Shown here: positions 50,128 to 59,300 of the stretch, in pieces
Layout: each line of letters starts with the position of its first letter
How positions within the stretch are numbered: position 1 is the stretch's first letter
Assembly: GCA_036365515.1 (NCBI GenBank)
Contig: CM070874.1
Location: 39,792,083 to 39,856,082, forward strand
Direction: 5' to 3'
DNA: 64,000 nt
Source: Torymus aiolomorphi
Taxonomy: Eukaryota > Arthropoda > Insecta > Hymenoptera > Torymidae
Made by a program: the position numbers and the translations under genes
The notes under the pieces: generated by a model
Told to the model about the DNA's origin: nothing
Databases searched by the model: none
The model's input: only the letters and a program-made list of their open reading frames with translations

Positions 50128-51779
50128 TTAGGAAGAGGAGTATAAGGGATTGAACTTGAGCTTTGACCCATCTCGTATGACGTCAGAAAAACGAATGAAG
50201 CATTTACTCCCAATCCATAGACGTCTCTTCCCGCACATTCGGTAGAATTTTTTCAGAAGTTTGACGTTATGAAGTGCACAGCTGGTTTTGTAAGCGCCCT
50301 CGTGGTTTGAACAAACTATTACAAGCTTGATCTTGTCCAGTGGTGGAAAACCCATCTCTGTTACATCATGAACGTTGAATTTGAAACGCTCGAGCCATTT
50401 TTTCTTGATGAAGACCATACCGAGTACCTGAGTAGCATCATTCAGACATTCTCGAAGAACACTTCTGATGTCGGTATAGGGACGGTTACCCGACTTCCAA
50501 GAAATACCGTGATAGAACTTCTTCAGCCAAGTATTTTCTCCTTTATACTTTATAACGGGATGGCTAGTGGGGGAAAATCCCAACAAGCCACAGGCCAGCG
50601 ATGCCCTAGAACACGGTGCCGCGGGTGTCAGACTAAAATGACTTGCCCGGGGATCTGCTCCTGGAATCCCGAAAACAACGCGAAGATCGCACACGAACTT
50701 TGCTTTCCAACTAATTGGATCGCTGAGTGAAAAGCGCGCGCTCAAAGAGTAAAGCGCGCGGCCGCTATGCTCAGATATGAAAACGACCGGCGGAGTCGCT
50801 TTCCCGCGGAGGCGGCGGTATCCGGGAGAAGGACAGGTTGTAATGAACAACGCGACGAGTAACTAGATATCATAGTATATTAAAATCAATTACAATTACA
50901 TGCACAACGCACGTGCTTATTAAAACAAACTGTTAGTTCGCGCGCGACAGTTAATATTCAAACGCGCGAACGATACGGCGCGCGGCGAAGCTGCTATTCT
51001 CGCGCGCGGTGTTAAAGTATGGCGGGCTCACACACACCCGCACGTACACGGCACAGAAAGCTTGCACGGGGCGATTTCCGTGCGAGCCTTTACAATAAAC
51101 CCGCGAGAGGAGAGTAGAAAACTTACGTTAGGAAGGAGCAACCGGTGCACTCGGCTCTCTCTCGCTCTCTGTCGCTCGCACAGTAGATGCGCGCTATGTC
51201 TCTCTCTCTCTCTCTCTCTTACTCGCTGTGTCGGGTCGACAGGCGAGCTGGCTGCCGGCTCCTCGCTCGCTGTCCGTGTAGTTCACGCGGCTCGGGATCG
51301 CTCTCTCTCTGTCTCTCTTTCACAAGTCTACACTATCTCGGCGCTTCCACTACACTCGCGGTAACTCTAAAAAGATAGGACGGCGCGGACGAGGTAACCT
51401 ACGAGAGACACGCTGGAGAGAAGTTCACGGCACGACGGCAGACACGAAGTTGGCTGCCGTGACTCGCATAAAGCCGTAGCAGCTTCGCGGGTGCGCGACG
51501 GGCATATTACGCGTCGCGAGACCGTTCTAATCCGGTCAGGATGCTCGCGCGCTCGCGCCCCCGGTGAGCATGCCTGCTCGACGCGGGTAATTCGAATCTC
51601 AAATTACCTAACTCGCGCACGCGTTACAACTTATCGGTGAGTCGTTTCCAAGGAAAAGGTTCCTTGAACAAAGAGATTAGAGGTTGGTCGTCATCATCCA
51701 ACGGAACTATTGCCAGTTCTTTCAAAACGAAATCATTACCAGGCTGTTTGAAGCCCTGCATATCCACGATGTATTTCAT
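50128..51779 (-). pseudogene. Unrecognised gene downstream of the capsid gene, split by a solo LTR
   Basis: Minus strand. Starts with ATG at 51779, 2 nt after the stop of the DJR capsid gene. The first 50 codons (MKYIVDMQGF..., VLKELAIVPLDDD, PFPWKRLTDK) run to 51630. A 1.08-kb LTR follows, and the frame continues from about 50550 (WLKKFYHGISW, NVHDVTEMGFPPLDKIK, CSNHEGAYKTSCALHNVKLL) to a stop at 50128. The word layout (VD-QGF, KELA, HG-SW, C-NH...CALHNV) matches a family I have seen in insect genomes next to mobile genes, perhaps an RNase H-fold nuclease relative. That is inference; function unknown. Confidence 0.55.
50551..51628. mobile_element. Solo LTR with a 4-bp target duplication
   Basis: 1078 bp. 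Plus-strand ends are TATAACGGG and GCGTTACA, flanked by ACTT at 50547-50550 and 51629-51632. GC-rich with CT-rich blocks (about 51205-51222 and 51299-51320) and CAATAAACCCG near 51091. The ends resemble those of the two LTR elements at 20.3 and 55.9 kb. Removing it and one ACTT copy restores one open frame in the surrounding gene, strong evidence for the limits. Orientation is unclear because the ends are near-palindromic. Confidence 0.8.
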
Positions 51780-51781
51780 TT

Positions 51782-52960
51782 TTACACAAGCTTCTTCACG
51801 TCACCACTGATGGGACTATACTGAACGATACGGTCCTGCAGAATGAGACAATACGCGGCTGTTTCAGCTGGAAAATTATTTCTCGATTCAAATTCTAAAC
51901 GCACGTCCACGGGAGCGTTTTCCAAAGATTCGTTTTGTTTGGAACAATCGATCACTATTAAAGATAAGCATTTTATAAAATCTACTTTATTCAAAAGAGG
52001 TTCAGGATTTTTTTCGTAATAAGCACTCTGAAAATTTGCATACATATCATACAGTACATGCGAATTTAAAAAGAGTTTAACATTACTTACGTGGCAATGA
52101 TCGAACTGACTCGCGTTTACCTGCCTCCGAGATTTTCTATTCGTTTGAAAAGCAAGTATAATGAAGCGTGGTTTTTCCAACTGATTGGATGTTTTAACAG
52201 ACCAAACGTGTTTAGGAGAAGATGGAAGGAGGGGATATTCGTAGAATTCCCAACTGCGGTAGATCATAACCACAGGTCTGTTTTTCTCAATGTAATTGAA
52301 TAGAGGAATCTTTCGCTTATCGGAGAGAAATATGTATGGCATCAACCACTCTATCTTCGTGGGCTCAATTTTAAATTCTTCATAAGTATTGTCTGGTCCG
52401 GCTGTCTGTATGATGGCATTGATATCATTATTCGATCTAGTGGGTACGAGTTTGTGTTTAACATTTACTAAAATTTTTCTATAATCTTCGGTAAATCCAA
52501 GAATCATGCAGAGAGGTATGGACAGGTCAAAGTAGCCATCATGGTTGGTAAGTTTTTGTGTTTCTTCTACATCGAGCCACCCAGCGTCCTCGATGACTAA
52601 TTTTTAACTAGGATTGAGAGAAATCCAACCTTTCATGAGAGTAGTTAACACTACATTTTTACATTTATCAATTTCAATGGCATTTATCTCATATCTGATT
52701 TCTTCAAACATATGACAGATGGCGTTGTTGACTAACATAGAACGTTGGAGTGCTGTACCATCCAGTTTAACTAGTTTACCACATACATGTATTGAACTTC
52801 GTGATGGTAGAAGACATAAATCCTGATGTTGAATGGCAATACGAATTTCATCGCTGTTTCCAAACGATGACGTGGTGTCGGGCTGATATACATGAAGTTC
52901 GTAGTGAGTCACTGCCTCGTCAAATGTTACAGGTGACTGAATGTTTAGAATGTCTTCCAT
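51782..52960 (-). pseudogene. Double-jelly-roll major capsid protein (Polinton-type)
   Basis: Minus strand, ATG at 52960, about 392 codons in one frame with a single TAA at 52604-52606. N-terminal half: YELHVYQPDTTS, SDEIRIAIQHQDLCLLPS, IHVCGKL and FEEIRYEINAIEID, the pattern of the DJR-like capsid family found in insect Polintons. C-terminal half: WLMPYIFLSDKRKIPLF, YRSWEFYEYPLLPSS, FDHCHVSNVKLFLNSHVLY and YCLILQDRIVQYSPISG. By family it forms the capsid hexons. Shorter than many viral hexons. One nonsense codon and otherwise clean, so it decayed recently. A TATA box lies at 53108-53116. Confidence 0.75.
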
Positions 52961-52987
52961 CTTTTTGTAGGCAACAGAAAAAAATAC

Positions 52988-53099
52988 AAGTTATTTTCCA
53001 CCAGCGACGATTCTTAGACCGAGACTTCTCAGGAACTGAATGTTTTGTCGTATTAGCGCGAGCAAGCATGCTCGCGGACGGCTGATGGTCTGTCGACAT
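52988..53099 (-). other. Short frames between the penton-like and capsid genes
   Basis: Minus strand from an ATG at 53099 reads MSTDHQPSASMLARA. An overlapping frame reads QNIQFLRSLGLRIV before a stop near 52990. The two may be one small gene with a frameshift. Against this, the TATA box at 53108-53116 would place transcription start downstream of this ATG. I cannot decide. Confidence 0.25.
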
Positions 53100-53107
53100 G
53101 TTGACTT

Positions 53108-53116
53108 CTTTATATA
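53108..53116 (-). promoter_or_regulatory. TATA box upstream of the capsid gene
   Basis: Minus-strand TATATAAAG, about 150 nt before the capsid ATG at 52960. The same TATATAAAG word precedes the penton-like gene at 54621-54630. Confidence 0.5.
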
Positions 53117-53370
53117 GCCCTTACCAACCTTGATGTTGTAAACGATCCCCATCACACTTGTTTGGTGTGAAGTCTGATTGGGATTACTTCTCCTCGAAAA
53201 TTAACTAAACATCCGTCTTGATCGATTATACTTATTTGTACTTGATCTATTCTTTTAACTGTAACTGGAAGGTAGATAACCTGCGAGGATACTTCAATGA
53301 TCTTGTATCCTGGTGGTACTGCTGGAAAGAACTCGTGTTTCGTATGAACCTTAGAGCCGTTTATATATGC

Positions 53371-53382
53371 GCCTGAAGTAAT
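53371..53382 (+). repeat. Target-site duplication of PLE-4
   Basis: GCCTGAAGTAAT here and again at 54115-54126. The penton-like reading frame continues across the pair if the insert and one copy are removed. Confidence 0.85.
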
Positions 53383-53405
53383 GAGACAAATGGGATCAAA
53401 CAGGT

Positions 53406-53639
53406 GTGGTGTACAAATTTACTTGTAAAAATTGCCCAGCTACGTACATTGGTGAAACCAAACGTTCTTTAAAAACAAGAATCAATGAACATAAGAAAAA
53501 CAAAAACATCGAGTCCGTAGTATACACCCACAAAAATAGTTTGAATCATGAATTTAATTGGGACGACACAAAAATTATAGACATTGAGCGGAATTATAAA
53601 AAAAGACTCTTATCGGAAATGATACACACAAAAAAGTAA
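53406..53639 (+). pseudogene. PLE-4 GIY-YIG endonuclease fragment
   Basis: 77 codons: MVYKFTCKNCPATYIGETKRSLKTR, INEHKKN, VYTHKNSLNHEFNWDDTKII, and a tail ending MIHTKK. It has the GIY-YIG layout with a conserved Cys pair (CKNC). The RT half is missing, as expected for target-primed insertion with 5' truncation. Confidence 0.8.
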
Positions 53640-53989
53640 CAAACACAGTCTAAACAAGAAAGAGGATATTTATACACTTAACCGCATTTATTTTCCTTTA
53701 CTTTCGTAATTTTAACTGCTAACGTCATGATTGTTTTTGTTATGATTGACTACTTCAATACTTTCGTCTATTTTGATAGCGTTGTGTATAAATTGATATG
53801 TACGTTAATGTTCTTTGCCACTAGCCGTAAGTGTTAATATGACTGTACATCGTTATAAATTTTGACTCGTTGACTTGTGCCAACGTTTAAGGTAAATAGG
53901 GTTCGTTTCCTTTTTTTATATATCATTGGTTTTTTTACCGAATGTTATACGTGATTTGTAATTCTGTATTTTTATTTAATAAACATCTA

Positions 53990-54028
53990 GCCTGAAGAGG
54001 TCGGCAGACCAAGCCGACGAAACGTCGC
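53990..54028 (+). ncRNA. Hammerhead-like motif of PLE-4
   Basis: Plus strand: CCTGAAGAG, stem GTCGGC ... GCCGAC, GAAACGTCGC. The core reads CUGAAGA, where CUGAUGA is needed. Stem II is strong and GAAA is kept. One base from consensus. Confidence 0.45.
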
Positions 54029-54620
54029 TTTGAAGCATTTACAGAAAAAAAGATCAAGTCTCTTTTTTTGTATTAAAAAAGCCCCATCCTGATCCATAAG
54101 TATCTTTCAAACATGCCTGAAGTAATATTACACTCGACTCGTAACGCGTTGATCTTGAGGATAGTTACAGGCAAATCTGAATTATGTATGAAATTAGCTT
54201 CTAGAACACGTTTGGTGAAGCCAAGTAGTTCACCAATAGAATCTTGAGGACGAAAATCAATAGGTTGTCTACACTTAATGATACTGTGAAGTGTATTATT
54301 GTTTGGCTTCAGACTGAATGAAATGCCTTTGGATGCTAAGTTTCAAGGAGAAAATTTGCTATATCCTCTACCTCGTAACTACCAGTTGGTAAAGAAATTC
54401 TTCCTTACTCACGTAAAACTTGTTATTGCCTGTATCAATATTTGGTATAGAATTGAAGGTTAAAAGTTCAACTAAACCGAGAACGTAATTCTTGTTTCGT
54501 GAAAGTTCAATAGGTGGAAAATACTGTACCTCGAGAACTGATGAATTACCGGAGAGACTTATCGTCAATGAATTCTCCATGACTATTCAATGTAGAATGA
54601 TTAAACTATCATTGCACTCA

Positions 54621-54630
54621 CCTTTATATA
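54621..54630 (-). promoter_or_regulatory. TATA box of the penton-like gene
   Basis: Minus-strand TATATAAAGG, about 41 nt before the ATG at 54580, which would leave a leader of 10-15 nt. Lies at the 3' end of the protease gene. Confidence 0.5.
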
Positions 54631-55010
54631 ATCCGACCTAACTTGTTACACAAGAACTTGAGGCTGAGGTGACCACAGTTGAATGTATTGTAATCTTGAT
54701 ATCTCTCGTGATTATATTTAACCTCATTCTCACGTAGATACAGCATTAAATCAATAGGTGGTTGAAAATCTCCAAAACTATCAAAGTAAAGTACATTCTC
54801 ATCACATTTGCGATATGCTACCCAATGCGTTCCAGGCCCATCTTTATCATCTAAATTTACAATGGCTGATTCACGATTATGAGGTCCGCTTACAGGTAAG
54901 GCATTTCGCATGAAGACTCCGCAAAAATATGGGATTTTTAGAATTTTAACATACTTAATTAGATCGAGATCTTTGAGAGCCCTCTGTGGTAATCTCAGTT
55001 CGAGGTTCTT
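54624..55010 (-). CDS. Adenovirus-type (adenain) cysteine protease of the Polinton
   Basis: Minus strand, about 125 codons; the first ATG in frame is at 54911, but homology-like sequence begins near 55010 (DLDLIKYVKILKIPYF, CGVFMRNALP). Catalytic motifs look intact: His in GTHWVAYRK, Asp in YFDSFG, Cys in FNCGHLSLKFL near the C-terminus. By family (peptidase C5) it matures capsid proteins. The C-terminus after LCNKLGR is as expected. The start is uncertain, as I see no ATG upstream in frame before the poly-A-like tract at 55011-55030. It may be the only undamaged gene of the module. Confidence 0.75.
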   Translation of the reverse strand, partial: KNLELRLPQRALKDLDLIKYVKILKIPYFCGVFMRNALPVSGPHNRESAIVNLDDKDGPGTHWVAYRKCDENVLYFDSFGDFQPPIDLMLYLRENEVKYNHERYQDYNTFNCGHLSLKFLCNKLGRII

Positions 55011-55077
55011 TTTTTTTTCTTCAACCTTAATTTTGTTTTTTATTAGCGCCTATACGAAGACCTGCACCTGTTTTTTA

Positions 55078-55815
55078 CTATTTCAGAAAGAGACCCTTTC
55101 CCAATGCTATTTCTTCCATTTTCATGTTATGCCTCTGATTCTCTTCTAATTGCTTTTTAGTTGTACTCGCATCATTAACCGTTTTTGCTATGCCAGCAGC
55201 ACCACCAGCCACAGCCCCAACAGCACTTAGACCAGAAAATATTGGTACGAGAAACGGTAGGAAACCACCTACTTCTGAGGGTACTGGTAAAACCCGTGGA
55301 ATAATAATTTTAGGTTTTCCACCTGCTTTTTTGACAGCAGAACGAGCATCTTTCAAAGCAGAGAGAATCACCTTACGGGCAGAGTTACTTTTAACCATTG
55401 ATTTTGAAGCAGCTTTTATTATCTTTTTCAGCATCGTTGGCTGCTTTCTCTCCACGCCCATTTCGAGTTTTGATTTGGCTTTCATAATATTTGTAATTGC
55501 GTAAGCAACTACTTTCTCATCAATACTTGAATCTTTAGCTAATGTGAGATAGCGTATAGTGATTAACTCTTTGCCGCGCCTTATCTGCTAAAACTCTATC
55601 CTCGTTGTTTCTAGTCTCGATGTTTTCTCGATTCCGAGAATAAGCTATATCGTGCTCTTTACAAGCTGCGTCAAGTAGATTAATACCTTTATTACCTCGA
55701 GCTAAACGTTTTGCTAATTTAGTACCTGGTCTGCATTACTGATATCCTGGTAAATGAAGTTCTATTGGAAGACTGTTGATGATTTTATTGATTAAACCGC
55801 GACCTCGTCGCCGTC
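55078..55815 (-). pseudogene. PLA2-domain / pX-like minor capsid gene of the Polinton
   Basis: Minus strand. The N-terminal part near 55815-55570 has a parvovirus-like phospholipase A2 core: the Ca-loop region is damaged (stop near 55738, then CRPGT), and the catalytic CKEHDIAYSRN at about 55690-55660 is kept. A frameshift near 55565 separates it from DEKVVAYAITNIMKAK. The C-terminal 135 codons (55485-55078) have a basic segment, a hydrophobic Gly/Ala stretch (FSGLSAVGAVAGGAAGIAK) and NMKMEEIALGKGLFLK, the hallmark of the Polinton pX/pVI-like family. Likely role: membrane penetration and core packaging. Not functional as it stands. Confidence 0.7.
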
Positions 55816-55868
55816 ATCTGTATACGATCATCACACTATGAAGGTCTAATGAAGACTGAACCCGCGAG

Positions 55869-55889
55869 TATAAAAGCGCTCTATTTATA
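55869..55889. promoter_or_regulatory. Divergent promoter with two opposed TATA boxes
   Basis: Plus-strand TATAAAAG at 55869-55876 and minus-strand TATAAATA at 55882-55889, 5 bp apart. The minus box suits the PLA2/pX-like gene, starting near 55815. The plus box points to the Gypsy insertion at 55930 and, beyond it, the ORF at 62393. Confidence 0.55.
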
Positions 55890-55929
55890 GCAGAACGATC
55901 AATTGCGATCAAGACCTCGTAGTGTACAC

Positions 55930-56047
55930 TTTGACGGAAAATTATTCGCCGTCATTTTCCTCTCTCCCCGCATTAATCATGTACTAAATCCTTCTTAGAT
56001 GTTACAGGTGCCGACGACGCGGAAGGACGCCCGGCCGAGAGAGAGAC

Positions 56048-56137
<90 letters not shown>

Positions 56138-56274
56138 GTGCGCGCGCGAACCGTTGAGACTCGGTAGAGAGTCAATTAGTCTCGTTTTGGATAGCGCCCG
56201 CGCTCCCCGCTCAGTTTTGACACGAGAGTCTTCTCGCGAGAATAGAGCTGCGTCCCAGTGTGAGAGTGAGTGAG

Positions 56275-56312
<38 letters not shown>

Positions 56313-56730
56313 GGTGAACCGGTCACGGCCCCGGACTCACCTCAGCGAGGCGACCGAAAGGGACCTGCGCACCAGGAGCTCCGGCGAAGCATCTTCGGCG
56401 ACAGCGACTACGCACCAGTTGTAAGTGCTGGCTCGACTCTTCTCTCTCTCTCTCCCTAACTCGCGGCAACTCGGGCCTCCTTCCTGCCCGCGAATCGCAC
56501 ATTGTGCGTTGTGTCCCCTTTTCCCCTCTGTGACTTATTCAATAAACCCCGTTATACGTTATTTAACTCTCGCGAGTGATCATTCATTTGCTACCCCGTT
56601 CTCCCACCTTTATTCAATTCTACATTCGCATGCGGCGTGCATTGCACGAGGCGCGCTAGCCTTGCCGCCGCATGCACTATATTTGTTAACGGATAATCGC
56701 TGAGCAGCCAGGAATAAATTATCCGTTACA
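55930..56730 (+). repeat. 5' LTR of the Gypsy element
   Basis: About 800 bp with (GA)n at 56032-56134, (GT)n at about 56276-56310, CTCTCTCTC near 56441 and CAATAAACCCCG near 56540. Matches the 3' LTR closely apart from the longer microsatellites. Confidence 0.85.
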
Positions 56731-58814
56731 AATTGGCGCCCCTTGCAAAAACCCACAGTTTTAAGAACGTGGGAAAATTTAAATACGCATCCGGAGTGTG
56801 GAAAAATTGCAGCGCGCGGCGACGGTAGTTCACGCGGCACATCAGCGTATTGAACACTGGCAACAAAACACCGGTGGGGTGGATGCATTAAGCATCGCCG
56901 CACTCCGGGAAAGCCAGCGAACGCGCATTTTTACGCCAAGGTTATTGTCGAAAATTACATTCGACAGCCGTCGCGCACACGCGCAGCGATGGCAACCGCG
57001 GACAGTGTTTACGTTGCGCGCCGACACAGGACTCGGGCCACGCAGAACGTAAACAAAGCGCGCCTTTCCAGCACACAAGTTTTCGCACTGTGTGTTGGAG
57101 AGAGACAAATTACTCCGAATATTATACTCGAAGCGAAAATTATTTCGTGCGCGACTGAATATTATTTCAGCTTAGGCGCTATACCAGCGAGACTCAATAC
57201 GCGACGCGCATATGTCAACAGAGCGTCTTATGTACACTGATTCCCTTATTTTTAAATTACGAGTTTGAAAGCGACTTCGCAATAACAAGCGTTAATTAAT
57301 AAACGTTAATAAATAAACATTGATTAATTATATGAATCGTGACACGCGTTATTGAGAAATTAATAGGAAATTTTTTTTTTTTTTTTTTTTAAATTTGTTT
57401 AAACAATTTAACTTTTTGTCTCCATTTTCGGTAATTTGTCACCGACACAAATTCAAATTGTACTAAATTAAAACTCAGACTCATTTTCGAAATTATTAAA
57501 TTGAGTATTCAAATTAATTATAATTTGAACGAGTATTGAAAATAATAAAAATTGCAACAAGGGGAAAGAAAAATGTCCGAACACGAAATATCGCATATGC
57601 GAACTCGCTGTTGAAAACTCAATATCTAGGCACAGGCAACGTAACTTGCGAATCGCAATACACAGCAGTGTGGAAACAGCAACAGCTGATCGCTCGGGTA
57701 CCATCGTACCCCGACAGCGAATAACGCGAGTGCCGTATAGTCACCTAGCAGGCAACTAGCATAGATTGTATAATTCGAAGACAAACATTTAACGCCCTGC
57801 ATTTGAGTCAGGTTGAAAAATCAGAAACATTTACCTTATTACCGACCAGCGTAAATAAAATTAAAACGTACTATATTAAAATATACGCGAAGTCAAAATA
57901 TTAAACTTAAGACAACGAAATAGTTCAGAACTAATAGCAAAAACGCATATACGTTCTAGACTACTTCAGAGAAATTCGGGTCACAAAATCAGTTGAACAA
58001 AACAAAATTTATTTTTTTCTCCTTTCTGTAGTATATTGAAGTATTAAGCCTTCAAGAATATTTAATAAAATAACCTTTGGAATTTTAAGTCAAACCGAAT
58101 ACTCTTCCAGTTAAAATTAAGACCACAACAAAAATGGCACTTTAATAATTTATTTCATTTTTTTTATTTAACACTATTATTATTCTACCTAATTTAGTAA
58201 TAAATATTTTTTTTCCTTTTTTTACAATAAAGAGATAAATTAATCTAAATTACATAACAAAATATTCTCAGAATTTATTTACCGCGATTCACGCAAAATA
58301 AATTCACAGAATTTAACAAACGTAATTTACCTTTTGCAATAAATTATTGAACGCGTATGTCGCAAGTGCAAATCTGAATGCGACACATTTAGACAAAGCG
58401 CAAACGACCCCACAAACAATATAAATTATTATAAATTATTATAAATTATTATAAATTATTATAAATTATTATAAATTATTATAAATTATTTGAATTTATC
58501 TCTTTTTGGTTTTACAAAAAAATTGCCTTTTGTGAATTCAAATTTTCTTGTGGTTAAATTGATACACAAGAAAACAAATAAAACTGGAAGAGGCAAAATT
58601 TTTCCTTCTTTTGCTTTTATTAATTTTTCTTTTACCCCATGCCGATCTAAATAAAGAAATAGTAAAAACCTCATTCTCCTTAAATATAAAAGAGAATTGA
58701 CCAGCGACTAGCGCAAATTAAACTTGAAAACACCAAAGGCGTAATAATTAAAAACTAAAACTTTAAAATCCGAATTCCTCAGCGAAGCGCATTAGGGATT
58801 TTCAGGTCAACAAC
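56731..58814 (+). other. 5' interior of the Gypsy element, no intact gene
   Basis: Starts with the primer-binding site. 56760-57240 is GC-rich with open frames of 80-97 codons on both strands, none with a motif I recognise. 57245-58800 is AT-rich and resembles the A-rich leader of insect LTR elements. Contains TTTTTTT runs (57370-57390) and the decamer array below. Confidence 0.4.
58423..58493. repeat. 10-bp tandem repeat ATAAATTATT
   Basis: Seven consecutive, nearly perfect copies inside the Gypsy leader region. Confidence 0.95.
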
Positions 58815-59300
58815 ATGACACTCTTAGACGACGATACATTAGAAGACATCATGGGGGTGGAAATCCAAGGCTGGATAATGAACCTGGCAGGCGAGCTGCT
58901 CAACGATGCGCTCGAAAAATTAGAACTTTTAAAAAGCGGCACACAGTTTGCAAAAGCGGATAGGTTATATAGGCGATTGCGAGGTGACTACATGGTGAAC
59001 GATTTCATGCGAACGGACGAAACAGAAGACGAAGCAGAAGCGTTCAACAGAAGAAATGGAAAACTAGAAAACCTTACACATACTCTGCCGTTCGACGCAC
59101 GCACACTTGACGAGCTGGCGGAAAGGCGTGAAGCTACGAGATGCACACACCGCACGCAAAGATGTCAAACATCAACACCACTAAACCACGTCCACACACT
59201 ATTGGACCAAGTGGACATGTCGATCACTGAAGTACAAGAAGAAAACGCCTGCGCGACAGCACTAGCAACAACCGCAGAGCAAATATGGACCGTCGTTTAA
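58815..59300 (+). pseudogene. gag: Gag-like N-terminal fragment of the Gypsy element
   Basis: 161 codons: MTLLDDDTLEDIMGVEIQ, a helical region (LNDALEKLELLKSG, FAKADRLYRRLRGD) and an acidic segment (DETEDEAEAFNRRNGK). Position and composition fit the start of a Gypsy gag. The frame ends just before RNase H, which begins in another frame (GPSFKHQFMIQTDAS), so gag C-terminus, protease and RT are deleted. Family call by context only. Confidence 0.4.

Larger units (their letters stand above)
53383..54114 (+). mobile_element. Penelope-like element 4 (PLE-4), heavily 5'-truncated
   Basis: 732-bp plus-strand insertion flanked by a 12-bp duplication. It keeps only the GIY-YIG nuclease, the UTR and the terminal hammerhead-like motif followed by a T-rich end. 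Opposite in orientation to the host capsid gene. Confidence 0.85.
53156..54580 (-). pseudogene. Penton-like minor capsid gene, interrupted by PLE-4
   Basis: Minus strand, ATG at 54580. The first 70 codons (SLTISLSGNSSVLEV, YFPPIELSRNKNYVLGL, GNNKFYVSKEEF) match a jelly-roll minor capsid (penton-like) family of insect Polintons. The frame breaks near 54368. Later pieces occur in other frames (IDFRPQDSIGELLGF near 54250, then ALRVECNITSG). PLE-4 (53383-54114) splits the gene at this last motif. The remainder continues at 53371-53156 (HEFFPAVPPGYKIIEV, GCLVNFRGEVIPI). By family it forms the capsid vertices. At least two frameshifts plus the insertion. Confidence 0.7.
50128..55929 (-). mobile_element. 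Polinton/adintovirus-like morphogenesis module (degenerate)
   Basis: Minus-strand genes in order: PLA2/pX-like minor capsid (55.8-55.1 kb), adenain-type protease (55.0-54.6), penton-like (54.6-53.2), DJR major capsid (52.96-51.78), then an unrecognised gene. This combination is typical of Maverick/Polinton DNA transposons and related adintoviruses. I see no DNA polymerase B, retroviral-type integrase, packaging ATPase or terminal inverted repeats in the window, so it is a partial or deleted copy. Every gene except the visible protease part carries breaks. Confidence 0.8.

Noticed and set aside
50590..50850. N-terminal part of a 240-codon minus-strand frame
   Set aside because: It lies inside the solo LTR (50551-51628); only the part below 50550 belongs to the gene.
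51180..51360. CpG-rich host promoter
   Set aside because: The GC-rich, CT-rich segment is interior to the solo LTR.
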